Shown: positions 49,259 through 60,580 of the stretch, piece by piece
Layout of the letters: the number at the start of each line of letters is the position of its first letter
How positions within the stretch are numbered: position 1 is the stretch's first letter
Assembly (NCBI GenBank): GCA_020543525.1
Contig: JAHYIO010000037.1
Span: 1,426,001-1,490,000 of the forward strand
DNA from: Coriolopsis trogii
Lineage: Eukaryota; Basidiomycota; Agaricomycetes; Polyporales; Polyporaceae
Reading direction: 5' to 3'
Length of the DNA stretch: 64,000 nt
The notes under the pieces: generated by a model
Databases searched by the model: none
Told to the model about the DNA's origin: nothing
What the model saw: only the letters and a program-made list of their open reading frames with translations
Position numbers and translations under genes: made by a program

Positions 49259-51331
49259 ATGCCTTCTGTAGAGGACTATTTGACCAAGCAGATATACATC
49301 GACAAGAACGTGGTAAGTCATATCGCTATCCGGTACCTGGCACGACACCTCATTGGAACCTTGCGCGCCAGGTTACGTTCAGGTCGCTCAGTCGTCAATT
49401 CGCCCTACATGTGAACCAAGCCAAGAAGTACGTGGATATGCTACGTTGCTATGCGTACATATACTAACATGCCCCCTTACAGCGAGCTTGCCAAGTTCCA
49501 CGCCAATTTAGCAAACTCCCAAACACGCTCTTTCGCCACATATCTCATCTCCGGCGAGCTCTTTCCACCCAAATCCCACACTTTACCAGACAATACACAG
49601 ACTGATGATGGTATGGACGTTGATTCGGAAGCTCTTGCCGCTACGCAAGAAGACGTAGAAGAGGAAGAAGAGGTACCGACGACCACGATACTGCTGGTTG
49701 GAGAGGACGATCTTGAGAGTGCGTCTCCTTGCTTCATTCAAGGCTTCCTTAGATGCCCAACATACCCTCACATCATCAGATGCAAAGTCAAGATTTGCAC
49801 GAATCTTCTCCGTTCATGTCTACTGCCTGAGCCCCTCTCGTTTGAAGGTACGTAACCTGCCTGCTCAACCATCGTAACCATGCACCGATCGCCCTCTCAG
49901 GATGCCGGCCTCATATGCGAACCATCCGCCATTGTATACAAAGCAGATGCTAAGGATGCCCCCACATCGTCGATCCTCTTAGGTCGTGTAGTTGGTCCGG
50001 ATGTCCGAGTAGGTTCTCTGCTCGAGTTCACTATCGTAGTCGTTACTCATGCCCCGGCTAGATTGGCAAGGTCCCTCCCCCTGTTGCATCTTCTTCCAAG
50101 GCTCCAGAACCTATTCCTCTGTCTCGAAAGCCCACGCTCAAGCCGAAGGCTGAGGACCCTCCGCCCGAGAAGGAAAAAGAGAAGTCATCCACGCTCAAAC
50201 CGAAGGCGTCCGGAAAGCTCGACTGGAGCAAAGCCAAAAAATCGGACAGCGAGAAAGGCAAGGAGAAGGATACTAAGGTGAAGAAGGAAGAGACAGCGAC
50301 TAAATTGAAGGGGGCTGCCTCGTCAAAGACCGATAAGACACCGTCTCCGCAGGATGAAAGCAAGGTACGCAGCTCGTCCGCCTCTGTGCCAATTCACCTT
50401 CGACTGACTATGCGATAGCGAGGGACAAAGAGGAAGACCGCTCCGCCACCGACTTCAGATATCGAGGAGCAGCCAAAGGAAGAGAAGCGTATATCACCCA
50501 CAGCCAAGAGCGATGTCAAGCTCAGGAAGAACCGTGTCGTCTCTGACGACGAAGACGAGGAGCCTGCGCCCAAACCTCAGCCACTGCGGAAGGGCAAGTC
50601 GAGAGCAGCGGCCATCCAGGAAGCTCTCGAGTCAGAGGCGGAGGCGAGCCTGCGCGCGATGATGGATATGGATGACTGTGAGTCATCCGAGCCTTTTTCG
50701 TGGCGTTGTCGTGTTGACTGCGCCTCTCGCAGCTCAAGTCGAGAAGGCGTCTTCAAAGCGCCTGGCCAAAGCTGCGCCTCCCTCGCTGGATGATGAGGAT
50801 GTGGTGATGGCGTCCGAATCCGAGTATGCATCCGGGTCTGAGCCGCCAGAGACGCAGTTCGAGGAGGACGAGGATATGATTGAAGACATCCCCAAACCCC
50901 AGCCACGCAAGAAGAAAGAGAAGAAGGTTATTCCCGTTGGACGGAACGGTCTCAAGAAGAAGCGGGTCATGAAAACGCGGACGACGGTCGACGCTAAAGG
51001 CTACATGGGTACGACTCATTCGTTATACCAGCCCCTCCTGGCTACGACGCCTCTTTTGCTCACCATGTCTCTTGCTCGGTCAGTGACGGAAGATTACTCG
51101 TCGTACGAGTCTGTGGACGAAGAAGAACCGGAAGAGCCCAAGAAGCCGAAGGGTAAGAAGGCTGCGCCAGCAGCCGCCAAGGCTAAGAAGGAGAAAACTT
51201 CGGATGATGAAGTGCCCCCGCCCAAACTCAAGCCTGCGGCACGTTCGAACAGTATGAAGGGCAAAACCTCGAGCACCAAGACGGCTGGGCAAGGGAGTCT
51301 GAAGGACTTCTTTGGCAAGCCGAAGAAGTAG
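49259..51331 (+). CDS. DNA polymerase delta subunit 3 (CDC27/POLD3 type)
   Basis: Accessory subunit of DNA polymerase delta that links the enzyme to PCNA. Nine exons: 49259-49312, 49372-49427, 49483-49718, 49780-49847, 49901-50008, 50062-50364, 50419-50677, 50733-51008, 51084-51331; 535 residues. The N-terminal winged-helix part begins MPSVEDYLTKQIYIDKNVVT, with FRSLSRQFALHVNQAK, TYLISGE, and SRFARIFSVHVYCLSPS. The middle is long, low in complexity and rich in K, E, P and S, as in POLD3 of other species. The C-terminus GQGSLKDFFGKPKK contains a canonical PCNA-binding PIP box (Q-x-x-L-x-x-F-F). Two ACGCGT boxes lie upstream. Orthologues are yeast Pol32 and fission yeast Cdc27. Confidence 0.92.
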
Positions 51332-51488
51332 CACGTATTTATACGCAAGGATCCTTCCACACAGTTCAGTCACTGGTATCATGTAGAAGGCACATTTCGA
51401 TTCATGCTAATCAAACGGCAAAGAGCGAGGAACTGTCTCAACATACACGTTGGCTGAATGACGTGATTCCATGGACATACAGGTCGGT

Positions 51489-52583
51489 TCAATCCCAAAA
51501 CGCACACATCGAGTAATCTTTCCTAGGATCCTCATCGAAACACCCACGCTGCACCTCCTCCTCCTCCGTCTCGACCCAACACCCGCGGTGGCGGATGTCG
51601 CTTATACGCTCCAACCAGTCACGGTGGAGTCTATCCGCCCAACGCATCGTCCTCCACCAGGGCCATTCAAGGAACAGGAAGCGCACGCCCCTCGACTCTA
51701 CTCTCTGGCCCAGTACTTGAACCTCTTCCCAAGCCTCCGCCCATTCCATGTAAGGGTGAGCACAGCCCGCAGGCCCGGGCTCGTTGCTGTGCACGATGAC
51801 GTGCCGAAGTCGGGACTTTCTCGACTTCTTGACTCTCGTCCCAGCCTTGTGAGGTTCGGATGTAGGACCCGAACCCGCATTGCGAGCTGGCTCCTCGGGG
51901 TGAGAGATCTCAAGGAGCTCTCTAAGGATCTCAGTGAGCTTCTCCTCCGAGCATGCGTCCGAGAGACGAAAGTGGGTGAGCGTGCGTGGGTAGGCTATGG
52001 CGCTCTCATAGGGCGCGCCGTATACGCTGGAGATGAGGTGGAGGCGTTTCAGTTTGGGAAACGTCGTCGCCGTGCGCGCGTGGAGGACGCGGGAGAGGGG
52101 GCCGTTGACGGTGAGCTCCTCGAGCTGCGGGAAGGGCCCATGGAGGTCGGGAAGGTCTGGCTTGGTGTAGGGACGCTCTAGGATACAGAGGGTCACCAAC
52201 GTTGGGGCGGCGATGGCCAGGAGCTCGGACGCAGTAGAGTCGAAACCATCAACCCGATTCGGGAGCGCGGCCCCCTCGTTGCCTGTGGAGGGTTGGTGGT
52301 GGTGGAAGGGAGGCTCTGAGGGTTCCTCAGACCCCAGGATAGAGAGGTATAGGTGCCTGATCCTGGGCACGCAGCCTTCGGGCTGCGCGTGCAGGAAAGC
52401 AATGAAGCCCTCGACTTGCCGTACGGAGTTGAAGGCCAGAGAGTGGAATCTGCTGGAGAGGGACTGCTCGTGGAAGAACTTGTCGGTAAGGGCGAGGGAC
52501 CTGCCCGTGTACCTGCCATCGGTGCAGGCCGCTGTGATGATCTGCTGCCATATTTCGAACGCGAGAGACTTTGTGTGGTCCAT
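51489..52583 (-). CDS. F-box-like protein, family copy 2
   Basis: Intronless gene for 364 residues, closest relative of copy 1: the first 80 residues differ at only a handful of positions (SLAFEIWQQIITAAC, FHSLAFNSVRQVEGF, AQPEGCVPRI). Differences accumulate toward the middle, where copy 2 has a short basic insertion (HKAGTRVKKSRKSRLR) and lacks a few residues near PDLHGPFPQ. The C-terminal block WADRLHRDWLERISDIRH, CWVETEEEE is kept. An in-frame ATG at 52649 would add 22 residues (MRALSLYNC...), but in copy 1 the equivalent region is out of frame, so I use 52583. The two genes are inverted relative to each other, 20 kb apart, and the similarity continues into their promoters. Likely an SCF receptor; the substrate is unknown. 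Confidence 0.78.
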   Translation of the reverse strand: MDHTKSLAFEIWQQIITAACTDGRYTGRSLALTDKFFHEQSLSSRFHSLAFNSVRQVEGFIAFLHAQPEGCVPRIRHLYLSILGSEEPSEPPFHHHQPSTGNEGAALPNRVDGFDSTASELLAIAAPTLVTLCILERPYTKPDLPDLHGPFPQLEELTVNGPLSRVLHARTATTFPKLKRLHLISSVYGAPYESAIAYPRTLTHFRLSDACSEEKLTEILRELLEISHPEEPARNAGSGPTSEPHKAGTRVKKSRKSRLRHVIVHSNEPGPAGCAHPYMEWAEAWEEVQVLGQRVESRGVRFLFLEWPWWRTMRWADRLHRDWLERISDIRHRGCWVETEEEEVQRGCFDEDPRKDYSMCAFWD

Positions 52584-53200
52584 GGATGTTGTGGAGAGCC
52601 TTGATATGGTGAGGGGAACTGAACAGTTGTACAGCGACAGTGCTCGCATTTCATCACTTGTAACGCGAGATATAGACTCATCATATAATGCGTTCGACTC
52701 GAGTTGACGCCAGCTTGACCCCGCGCGGAGCCGGGTCGAGTCATGGGGCCCTATGTAGACGTCGAAGCTCGCACATTGATGCCAACAATCATGGACTCAA
52801 AGGCACTGAGAATCTATTGAGTTGTGGGAAGGCTCGAGAGCTGTTGTGAGCTGTACTTATCGCTCGTGCGTTCGTCTGACTGTGAGGCGAATTCATACGT
52901 ATACGACCCATGCTTTGAGATCGGCGAGAAGTTCCGAGGTAGTGGCGATGGCAGAAGGATCTGTCCATTCTGCATCTCCTGGCAATGAGGCTTCATAGCA
53001 GCACATACCTCTACGCTCTCCTGGCTCCGATGGGCTAATCATGGTCGGTGGAAGTTGGATGCATCGTGAAGTTGTGGACTCGTGTTATACAGACGGAGAA
53101 CGCCCTCGGCAATGCCCGAAGCTGTACACGACGCTTGTGGCGCCAGCAGTTGGTCTCGGTGGGAACTTGGTTCAATACCCCAAGGTCACGCCCCAGTACC
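52584..53200. other. Divergent region, F-box gene 2 / RPC34
   Basis: 617 bases. The first 160 or so belong to the duplicated F-box promoter; the remainder holds the promoter of the RNA polymerase III subunit. No further gene is visible. Confidence 0.5.
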
Positions 53201-55034
53201 ATGGCACGACGCAAGCTGAATGATCTCGAGCGCAGGTTGCACCAAGCTGCACTTGCCAAGCTGGACAATGTCCAATACGCTTTCAATTCTTGTAATCGAT
53301 CTCTTCGCTGAATCATTTCTTACTAGATCATCTCCCAAGATGAGATTAACGGCCTCGAGCCTCGTTCAACGGAGCGGCTTTCTGCTCTTAACTTCCTTTT
53401 AGCTACAGTAAGTTATTGCACACCGCAAGGCATGAGCATACAAACAGAGTTCGACGCAGGGTTTACTTGTCGTTCTCCGTGGTGGCCAACGATCAGGTCT
53501 TCTATACAAAGCATTGCCACAAGATGTGATAGAGACGTGAATACGGGTGCCCGCTTGCCCTATTTGGTACAGAATGGCTTACCGTTACATTACAGCAAGA
53601 AGGGACTTACTCAGGAAGAGATCCTGATCCTGGACTACATACGAGCCGCAGGGAATCAAGGTTGGCGTTGATGATCTGGTTTAGGTATCATGCAATAACC
53701 ACCTCTTCTTTGTACGCTGATAGGTATTTGGACAAAGCATATCAAGACACAGACACAATTGCATCAAACTGTCGTTGACAAGTGCCTCAAATCACTCACT
53801 CAGAGGCAACTCGTGAAGACAGTGCCCGATGTTCGGGTACGTGCATAGTCCAGTCTAATGATTCCAGAGCTCACCAGCTTTTCCAATCATGAAATTAGCA
53901 CACGACGCGCAAGACATACATGCTTGCAGAGCTCGAGCCTTCTATCGAGCTGACCGGTGGGCCTTGGTTCACCGACAAGGAGCTCGATACGGAGTTCATC
54001 AAATTGTTGAGTGATGTGTGCCTGAAGATCGTCAGAGACAGGGTGAGGGCGACAAAGACACATCGTTGTACATCAAGTTAACCACTAACGAACTGTTTCA
54101 GAGTCTACCGAAAAGCATCTCAGGCGAAAGCAGTCGCGATAGGAAACTGTATCCCCTCTCATATTCGTCCTACCCCACCGCCGACCAGATACTGGTGAAT
54201 CAATCCCAACAAGTGTTTCTGAGAGCTACCCAGTCTTATCAGCTGATCTACTTTCCACCAGGATGTTTTGAGAAGAAGCAGGGTCACAGAAACCGAGCTG
54301 ACGGTCCAGCACGTCGAGATGCCGTTGGAGGTGCTGATCCTAGATGGAAAGACAGAGAAGGTCAGTGAATCCTCGCGTACAAAGTATACAGCTCATTGAG
54401 TTAGGATCTTTTATCAGCTTCCCGCTTTCCACATCCCCGATTCCATGTGGGATATAGATGAGCACTCCGAAGAGGAGATCTGGAGGCGAAACGCTCAAAA
54501 CGTCGCCGACGGCAAGGTTCAGAAAGCGAGACCGACACCGGCGACGACTCCGATAGCTCAGGCGAAGATGAACGGACATCGTACAAGCGACGGCGCCCAA
54601 CATCCGGCGAGTCCAGTCGTAAACGCAAGGAGAGGAACCTGGATACAGATTCCGAGCATCTTGAATCCAGCAGAGACGCAGACCCGGAGCAAATGAGGAC
54701 TCGGAGGCGACGAAGGCCAGATACTGGATCCATCGACGACTCGACGACTGACGAGGACGAACCACGAACAAAGAAGAGACGTCAGGGCCAGGGTGCCGCA
54801 GGAGACATTGGCGCGTTCCTTGACACATCGGCTACGTATGTCTCCGGAAGCCCAATCGTATATCGCGCTATCTACGAAGAAAGTGTCACGATGGGCATAA
54901 ACCAGGCCCCCTGTGCGGTCTGCCCCGTCTTTGACTTTTGTCGGGATGGAGGACCGGTGAACCCTAAGGAGTGCGCATACTACCAGCCGTGGTTATCTGA
55001 TGGTGCTGGGAGCGTGGCAACGGGTCAGGTCTGA
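53201..55034 (+). pseudogene. RNA polymerase III subunit RPC34/RPC6, apparent frame break in linker
   Basis: Orthologue of Rpc34 (POLR3F), needed for Pol III initiation through contact with TFIIIB. Exons 53201-53269, 53327-53407, 53460-53536, 53596-53660, 53724-53836, 53899-54042, 54102-54194 and 54262-54360 read cleanly: ISQDEINGLEPRSTERLSA, YIRAAGNQGIWTKHIKTQTQ, RKTYMLAELEPSIELTGGPW, YSSYPTADQILDVLRRSRV. Exon 9 starts at 54418 with LPAFHIPDSMWDIDEHSEEE and would stop at 54694-54696, yet the conserved continuation (ESETDTGDDSDSSGEDE, KKRRQGQG, and the Fe-S motif CAVCPVFDFC with GGPVNPKEC) lies in another frame to the TGA at 55032. No intron of normal length bridges the two. Because Rpc34 is essential, a sequencing or assembly slip, or an unusual intron near 54460-54530, is more likely than a true pseudogene. 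Confidence 0.7.
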
Positions 55035-55176
55035 TTCGTATGTACCCAAAGGATTCTCCTGAGTGTACATATGATATACAACTCACATGTTGTCTCCATT
55101 CCAAGAAGCCTATCATTACAAGCTCATGTTGTCTACTTTCGCACACAAAGTTCCACACAGTCGAATCTATCCAATT

Positions 55177-57982
55177 CTATATACCCAACCCCATCAGCGC
55201 ATTCGTCAACCGCTCCGCCGCCGCATCCGGCTCCTGCCTCGCCATCTCGATCATGCTCAACAGCTTCTTGATGCCCACGCTCGTCCGCGCGCTGTCCGCC
55301 TCGTCGTCCGTCTCCGCGAACCCGACCTGGCCCAGCATCTGTACCGCCCGCCGCCGCTCGTCGCTCGTCGGGAACAGCTGCAGCTCGCGGAGGACGATGT
55401 CGAGCGCACGGAGGGACGCAATCGGGGGCACGCGCAGCTCCGCGTCGAACGTCTCGGACAGCCCGAGGTCGGTGAGGACCGGCCGCAAAGAAGAGGTCGC
55501 GATGATGAGGAGACGACGGCCCTATGGGTAACAATCGTGTCAGCTACGATACATCACACCAATGGCAAACATGGAGCTATGTATTCTAGACTACATGCAC
55601 GCACCTTTGGCGGCCTCCGCGCGAGGAGGACCATGAGAGTCTGCAAGACGCTGTTCGAGAACCGGGGGCCGATGGGAGTGAAGTCGAGCAAGCGCTCGAG
55701 GTTGTCGACAACGATGACGCTCAGTGGGCTCTTGTAGCTGTCCTGGAAGACCTTGGCAATCGACGCTACCTTTTGCGCCTCTGAGAAGCCAACCATACTG
55801 TCGGGCGTAATGAGCTTCATGAAGGGGTATTGCGACGCCTGGGCGATCGTGGCCGCCAAGGCAGTCTTGCCCGTGCCCGGCGGACCGTGCAGGAGAATGC
55901 TGACGAGGGGCGTGCGACTGGAGTTGCGGACTTGGTCCACGAAGAGCTCTCCGGAGCGGAGGATCTCCTGTAAGATAGGCGTTGCGTCACAACCTGCACA
56001 AGGAGAAGCAGAGGGAGGGGTACGTACATCAACAACCGGTCCGTGGTGGATAATACCATTTTGGACGACCTGTTCGAGCTCTTCCTTGGAGACACCAAAG
56101 GCCGGCTGGACTTCCTCCAGCGCGTTCATGAAGTCTTCCCTGTTCACGCGCATGTTCTCGACGTCGTCCGAGATGCCCGCGAGAGTGCCGACCTTGACAT
56201 GCCGACTGAAAGCGAAACTCGTCGCGCTCTTGACGAGACCCGCGATCTCGGCTCCGGAGAAGTTCTTCGTGAGGGCGGCGAGTTCCATGATGTCCACGTC
56301 ATGGTCCATGATGCCGTTCGCGCGCATCTTGGCGGTGTGAATTTGGAGAATCTGAACACGGCCCTTCTCATCCGGAAGGGAGATTTCCATGTGCACTTCA
56401 AGACGACCAGGACGCAGAAGAGCCTCATCGATCATGTCGAGACGGTTCGTCATACCAATAATAAGAATGTTGTTCAATTGATCCACACCATCCATCTGCA
56501 GGCGAACGTTAGGCAGATACTAGAGTTACGCGGCGCATTGCGTACCTTTGACAGAAGCTGGTTGACGACACTGTCTCCGACACCGGTACCGCCGCCCGTT
56601 GAACCACGCTGCTTGCAGATGGCATCCAATTCATCGAAGATGATGATATGGAGCCCGCTCTCGTCGCCCTTTTCTTTGTACTGCAGAATATATCTTAGCG
56701 AAGCAGCTATCGGAATCGCAGACCACGGACCTCTTTTTCTGCATCTGCGAACAGTTTGCGGATGTTCTCTTCCGATGCACCGACGTACTTGTTCAAGATC
56801 TCGGGACCATTGACAATCTTGGGTTCGCGCGCGTTCAGCATCTTTCCGATCTGCCGTGCCATGAGGGTCTTCCCCGTTCCCGGAGGACCGTACAGCAGGA
56901 TACCCTTGACATGCGAGATACCCAGCTTCTCGACCAGTGCCGGCGGGAATACGCGGGAAGCGAAAGCACGACGGAAGATCGCACTGAACTCCGAGTCAAG
57001 ACCACCTATACCCATGTCCTCGAACTTGAAGTTCGGAGCGAGGATAGCGTTTGGAGGTGCCCTTTGGAGGATGTACAGTCATTGGACAAGTGCACACTAC
57101 ACCGAAGAAAAACTCACTTCTTCGCGCTTGACTTCAGCTTTATCGCACTATCTGGGGCCTTCATGAAGGTGACATCCGTCTTCTCCATTGTGACGCCGAA
57201 GTGGGTAGCGTCATTCCGTCCTGGAAGCTCGACAACTTGTAGACCTTTGACGGTGGCCTTGAGGGTTTGACCATGGAACTCAAAGAGCAGGACCTCTCCG
57301 ACAGCGAAGACAACGCCGCTATATGCGCGGACAAAGTTCTTGGCCATTTCATCTGCAGAAAAGGCTTCTGCAATCTCGTGACCGCGTCTGAGAAACCCGA
57401 CTTCGACGTCTAGGGATTGGAGGTAGGGAGGCGATTGAGGAAGAGGCTCGACGGTAACACTGTCGCCTGCCAGCGAGAGCCCAATCCATTGACGTTGTGT
57501 TGCAGAAGCACCAATACTTCCTGGAACGACCTTTCCCGTGGTATCATGACTGAGAGTGCGTGAGGGGACATGGAGGGACGCAGAGCGAAGCCGCTCACCG
57601 TGTAGTGAGCGGGAAGGCTTGTTTCACAAGAACGTGCTGGCCTTCAGGAAAGTCCTGAGGGTTGACCACTAAGCAGTTGGAGAAAGCAAGTTGGTCATTT
57701 GGCGATCCCTGAACTGAAAAGCTAACAGAACCATGAACTGAGAGTGATGAGAGACAAAAGTGGGGGGACGTACACTCCGCCTCCGCCCCCACGAGACTGG
57801 GGTGGTCTCCGATCATACGAAGCCTTCTCATAGCCTCCGCCTGCTCGCGGATCCTCGTATCGTGGTGCCGGCACTCGCTGGGGCCCGCCCCTCATGGGAT
57901 CGGCAGGGGGTAGACGAGAGTACTGGCCAGACTGGCCGCCTTGTGGAGGGGGTGTGGGCTGGTTTCCGCGGAAGAAGCTCAT
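55177..57982 (-). CDS. sec18: SEC18/NSF AAA ATPase
   Basis: Hexameric ATPase that, with alpha-SNAP/Sec17, disassembles SNARE complexes after membrane fusion. Eight exons on the complement, 57982-57776, 57708-57599, 57549-57118, 57061-56731, 56680-56546, 56495-56028, 55967-55605 and 55521-55177, give 796 residues (yeast 758). A glycine/proline/arginine-rich extension of about 70 residues precedes the N domain ([14 protein letters not shown]). D1 has [42 protein letters not shown]2 has [19 protein letters not shown] and [17 protein letters not shown], the degenerate Walker B normal for Sec18 D2. The end MGLGI is short. Divergent from F-box gene 3; convergent with RPC34. Confidence 0.95.
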
Positions 57983-58397
57983 GATCGTGGTCGTTCAAAG
58001 CAAGACAGAGCAGTATAGTACAGTCGGAGGTCGTGTCCGGCAGTGGTTCCACGTCGCGTAGATTGGAGTGCAGAGTCGTGCAGTCGTGTTCTGTGACTGC
58101 GAGATGCTGTATGCCGATTCGGATTACCCCATCGGGTAACCACCAGCTACGCACAGCAAGAGGCGCTCGTCGCTTGCTGTCAACTCCCATCTCGCCGTAC
58201 TAGGCGTGTCCTTTGCGGATGTAATGCTTGGTTGGTTCTATCTCAAACATATGAAACCTCTCTTTGATGTAGGCATACTATCAGCACCGCCTGTCACCAG
58301 AACAGCCACAGGCGCAGTGACTGGAATATAAGCGTGGGTCCGTGTCTGCACTTGCTCGTCAGGAACTCCAACGACCGCCCATACCGACGGACCGCAC
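57983..58397. other. Divergent region, SEC18 / F-box gene 3
   Basis: 415 bases with promoters of both neighbours. No RNA gene or repeat is visible. Confidence 0.45.
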
Positions 58398-59495
58398 ATG
58401 GTCAAGATCGAGTCTATCCCAACGGAAATATGGCAGAGCATCATCACCGCATCGTGCACCGATGGCGGACCCACGGGGAGGTCTCTCGCTCTCAGCTGCA
58501 AATTTCTCCACGTACAGTCGCTCTCCAGCAGGTTCCATTCGCTCGCCTTTGACTCCCTACAATTCCTCGAGGACTTCGTCGCCTGTCTGCGCGCACAGCA
58601 TTCGTCGTGCAGGCCCACAATCGCGCATCTCTTCCTCTCTTTTCTCGACGAACCTGTCAAGACTCCCCACGAGTTCTGGCGCATCTACTCCCAGATGTCT
58701 ACGCAGCAGAAAGCAGCGCATGATAAGAAAGCCAAGGATGACAAGGCGCAGTGGGAAGACCGATTTCTCTCTGCCACTTCCGCCTTGTTGTCCGTCGCGA
58801 CACCCTCCCTACTGACACTTTGCGTCCTATCGCACCCTACCGTACGCCTTCCTCCTTTCATCAACGCTTCCCTCCCCAAGCTTGAGGAACTCACGTGGAT
58901 GGGGTCTTACAATGGCATTGGCCCACTTGCTAGCACGGGGATCGAGGCGTCGCTGTTCGAGCGAACACCCGTCCTGCAGCGCCTCCATTACATTCCTGGC
59001 TGGGCCCCAGAACTTTCCAGCCTCATAACCTCTCTTTCGAGAGATGCCCCGCCGCCTCTCACACATCTCCGCATCTCGGGCTTGGAACACAATCACGCCC
59101 GCCTTCCTGCCATCCTATCCAGATCGCTCGGTCTCGATCTCCCATTCCACGATGACAAGTCCCCAGTTGAGACCAAGCTGTCTCGCATTTCCAATCTCAT
59201 CCTTCATGGCACACCACCTCCGCCCGACGGCGAATGCGGTCATAACCATTCGACGTGGGAATATATGATGAACGAGCTCGAGGGGCAGGAAGAGGAGTAT
59301 CGGCTGAGAGGCATACGGCTTTTGGTCATCAGGCGGCCATGGCGGGCCAACTGGCACTGGGAGGACAGAGTCTACCAGGACTGGTTAGACCGCATTGAAG
59401 GTGGCATAGGATGCTGGGTCGGCTCGGGGGACGAGGAGGTGTGGTGCGAACAGTCTGTCGACGGTTTGCAGGAGCCATTGGTCACGGCTGGATGA
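58398..59495 (+). CDS. F-box-like protein, family copy 3
   Basis: Intronless gene for 365 residues. The N-terminal F-box-like segment is IPTEIWQSIITASC, then TGRSLALSCKFLHVQSLSSRFHSLAF. Leucine-rich segments follow (IAHLFLSFLDE, LLSVATPSLLTLCVLSH, LPKLEELTWMGS, LQRLHYIPG, PLTHLRISGLE, LSRISNLILHG), and the C-terminal block WHWEDRVYQDWLDR, GCWVGSGDEEV is related to copies 1, 2 and 4. It is clearly older in divergence than copies 1 and 2 are from each other. Probable substrate receptor of an SCF ubiquitin ligase by analogy with other fungal F-box families; ligand unknown. Confidence 0.75.
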   Translation: MVKIESIPTEIWQSIITASCTDGGPTGRSLALSCKFLHVQSLSSRFHSLAFDSLQFLEDFVACLRAQHSSCRPTIAHLFLSFLDEPVKTPHEFWRIYSQMSTQQKAAHDKKAKDDKAQWEDRFLSATSALLSVATPSLLTLCVLSHPTVRLPPFINASLPKLEELTWMGSYNGIGPLASTGIEASLFERTPVLQRLHYIPGWAPELSSLITSLSRDAPPPLTHLRISGLEHNHARLPAILSRSLGLDLPFHDDKSPVETKLSRISNLILHGTPPPPDGECGHNHSTWEYMMNELEGQEEEYRLRGIRLLVIRRPWRANWHWEDRVYQDWLDRIEGGIGCWVGSGDEEVWCEQSVDGLQEPLVTAG

Positions 59496-60580
59496 AAGCG
59501 TCCACGGTCCGCCAGTGATCCATGCAATTTCCTCATGTCTGCAAATCATGTATGATATCGAAAGACAGGTGCCATTTGATCATTAGCTCTCTGGCGCACT
59601 CGCTTGGCTGCGGTACCGTCGCTCCTCTTACAAGCGTACCTCGTGTGCTGCTTGTCGCTGGTAAGCCATTCGAAGACTACTGTCATTGTGAGACAATTGA
59701 TGGCTACATTTCCAGGCTGCAATGTCAGAGAACTATCCGATAGTGATCGGATCGAGCTGCATGGTCGCCGGGTTGACTGGAGCACATACAAGACTGCGTG
59801 CGAATGATCTGAGGAGGTGACGGCAAGAGAAGTCGACGAGGGCCACCCCTTGAATTTGTCGCCCAGTCTCGGTACGTCAAATTGGGCATCGATAGTACCA
59901 GTTAAAATGATGATCACTTGCTTTGCTCGGGATGCCGCCATGGAGTCGAACCTTCACTTCACTTCGGCCCTTATTGTGCTCGCTAAGGATCAAGAACGCT
60001 GCGCCTACATGCTATATGCAAGGGACAGCGCTGTTCCTGGGATGGTCTGCGCAGGCTTCGGCATCAACGAGGTGGCATACGCAGCATCGCTGATGTGACG
60101 TCCGGTGGCGACTGTTGTACTTGGCCATATGCTACGAAAAACAGGCTGTCGCAAAATGTGGTCCGGATACTATGCTTCAACACCCCCGACCAGCTTGAAG
60201 ACGGTTAAGCTATTCAGCCAGTGACATGAGTAGCAAGAGGCTTAGAGCATGGACTTAGCGCATTCGGTTCCCGGACGGGATTGGGTACGGGTTTCCGCGG
60301 ACTATTGTCTTGAACGCCGGTGTCGTCAAGCTAACATTCATCATTCGGAGCCATATGAGGTGAGAGTGTGGCCATGCTGAGAGCCGACTCAGCTGAGCTC
60401 CGCAACCAGTTCAATTCTAAACCATCTAATGTGCCGGAGTCTAGAAGACTAACGTTACGTCTGCCTCGTCCTGCGGTTTAGCACAGTATATCATGTCAAG
60501 GCATGCACGTTCATAACTCCCTCCTGCTTGCTCGACCACCCTCCTCCTCCTGTCGAATTCCTGCACAAGTCAGCGAAGCC
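59496..60580. other. 1.1 kb intergenic region between F-box genes 3 and 4
   Basis: Only short open frames; the longest (about 90 codons near 59817-60098) has no known motif. I see no F-box relic here, although one might be expected in a tandem array. Confidence 0.5.

Noticed and set aside
59817..60098. Possible 93-residue protein between F-box genes 3 and 4
   Set aside because: No homology I recognise and no promoter or splice support.
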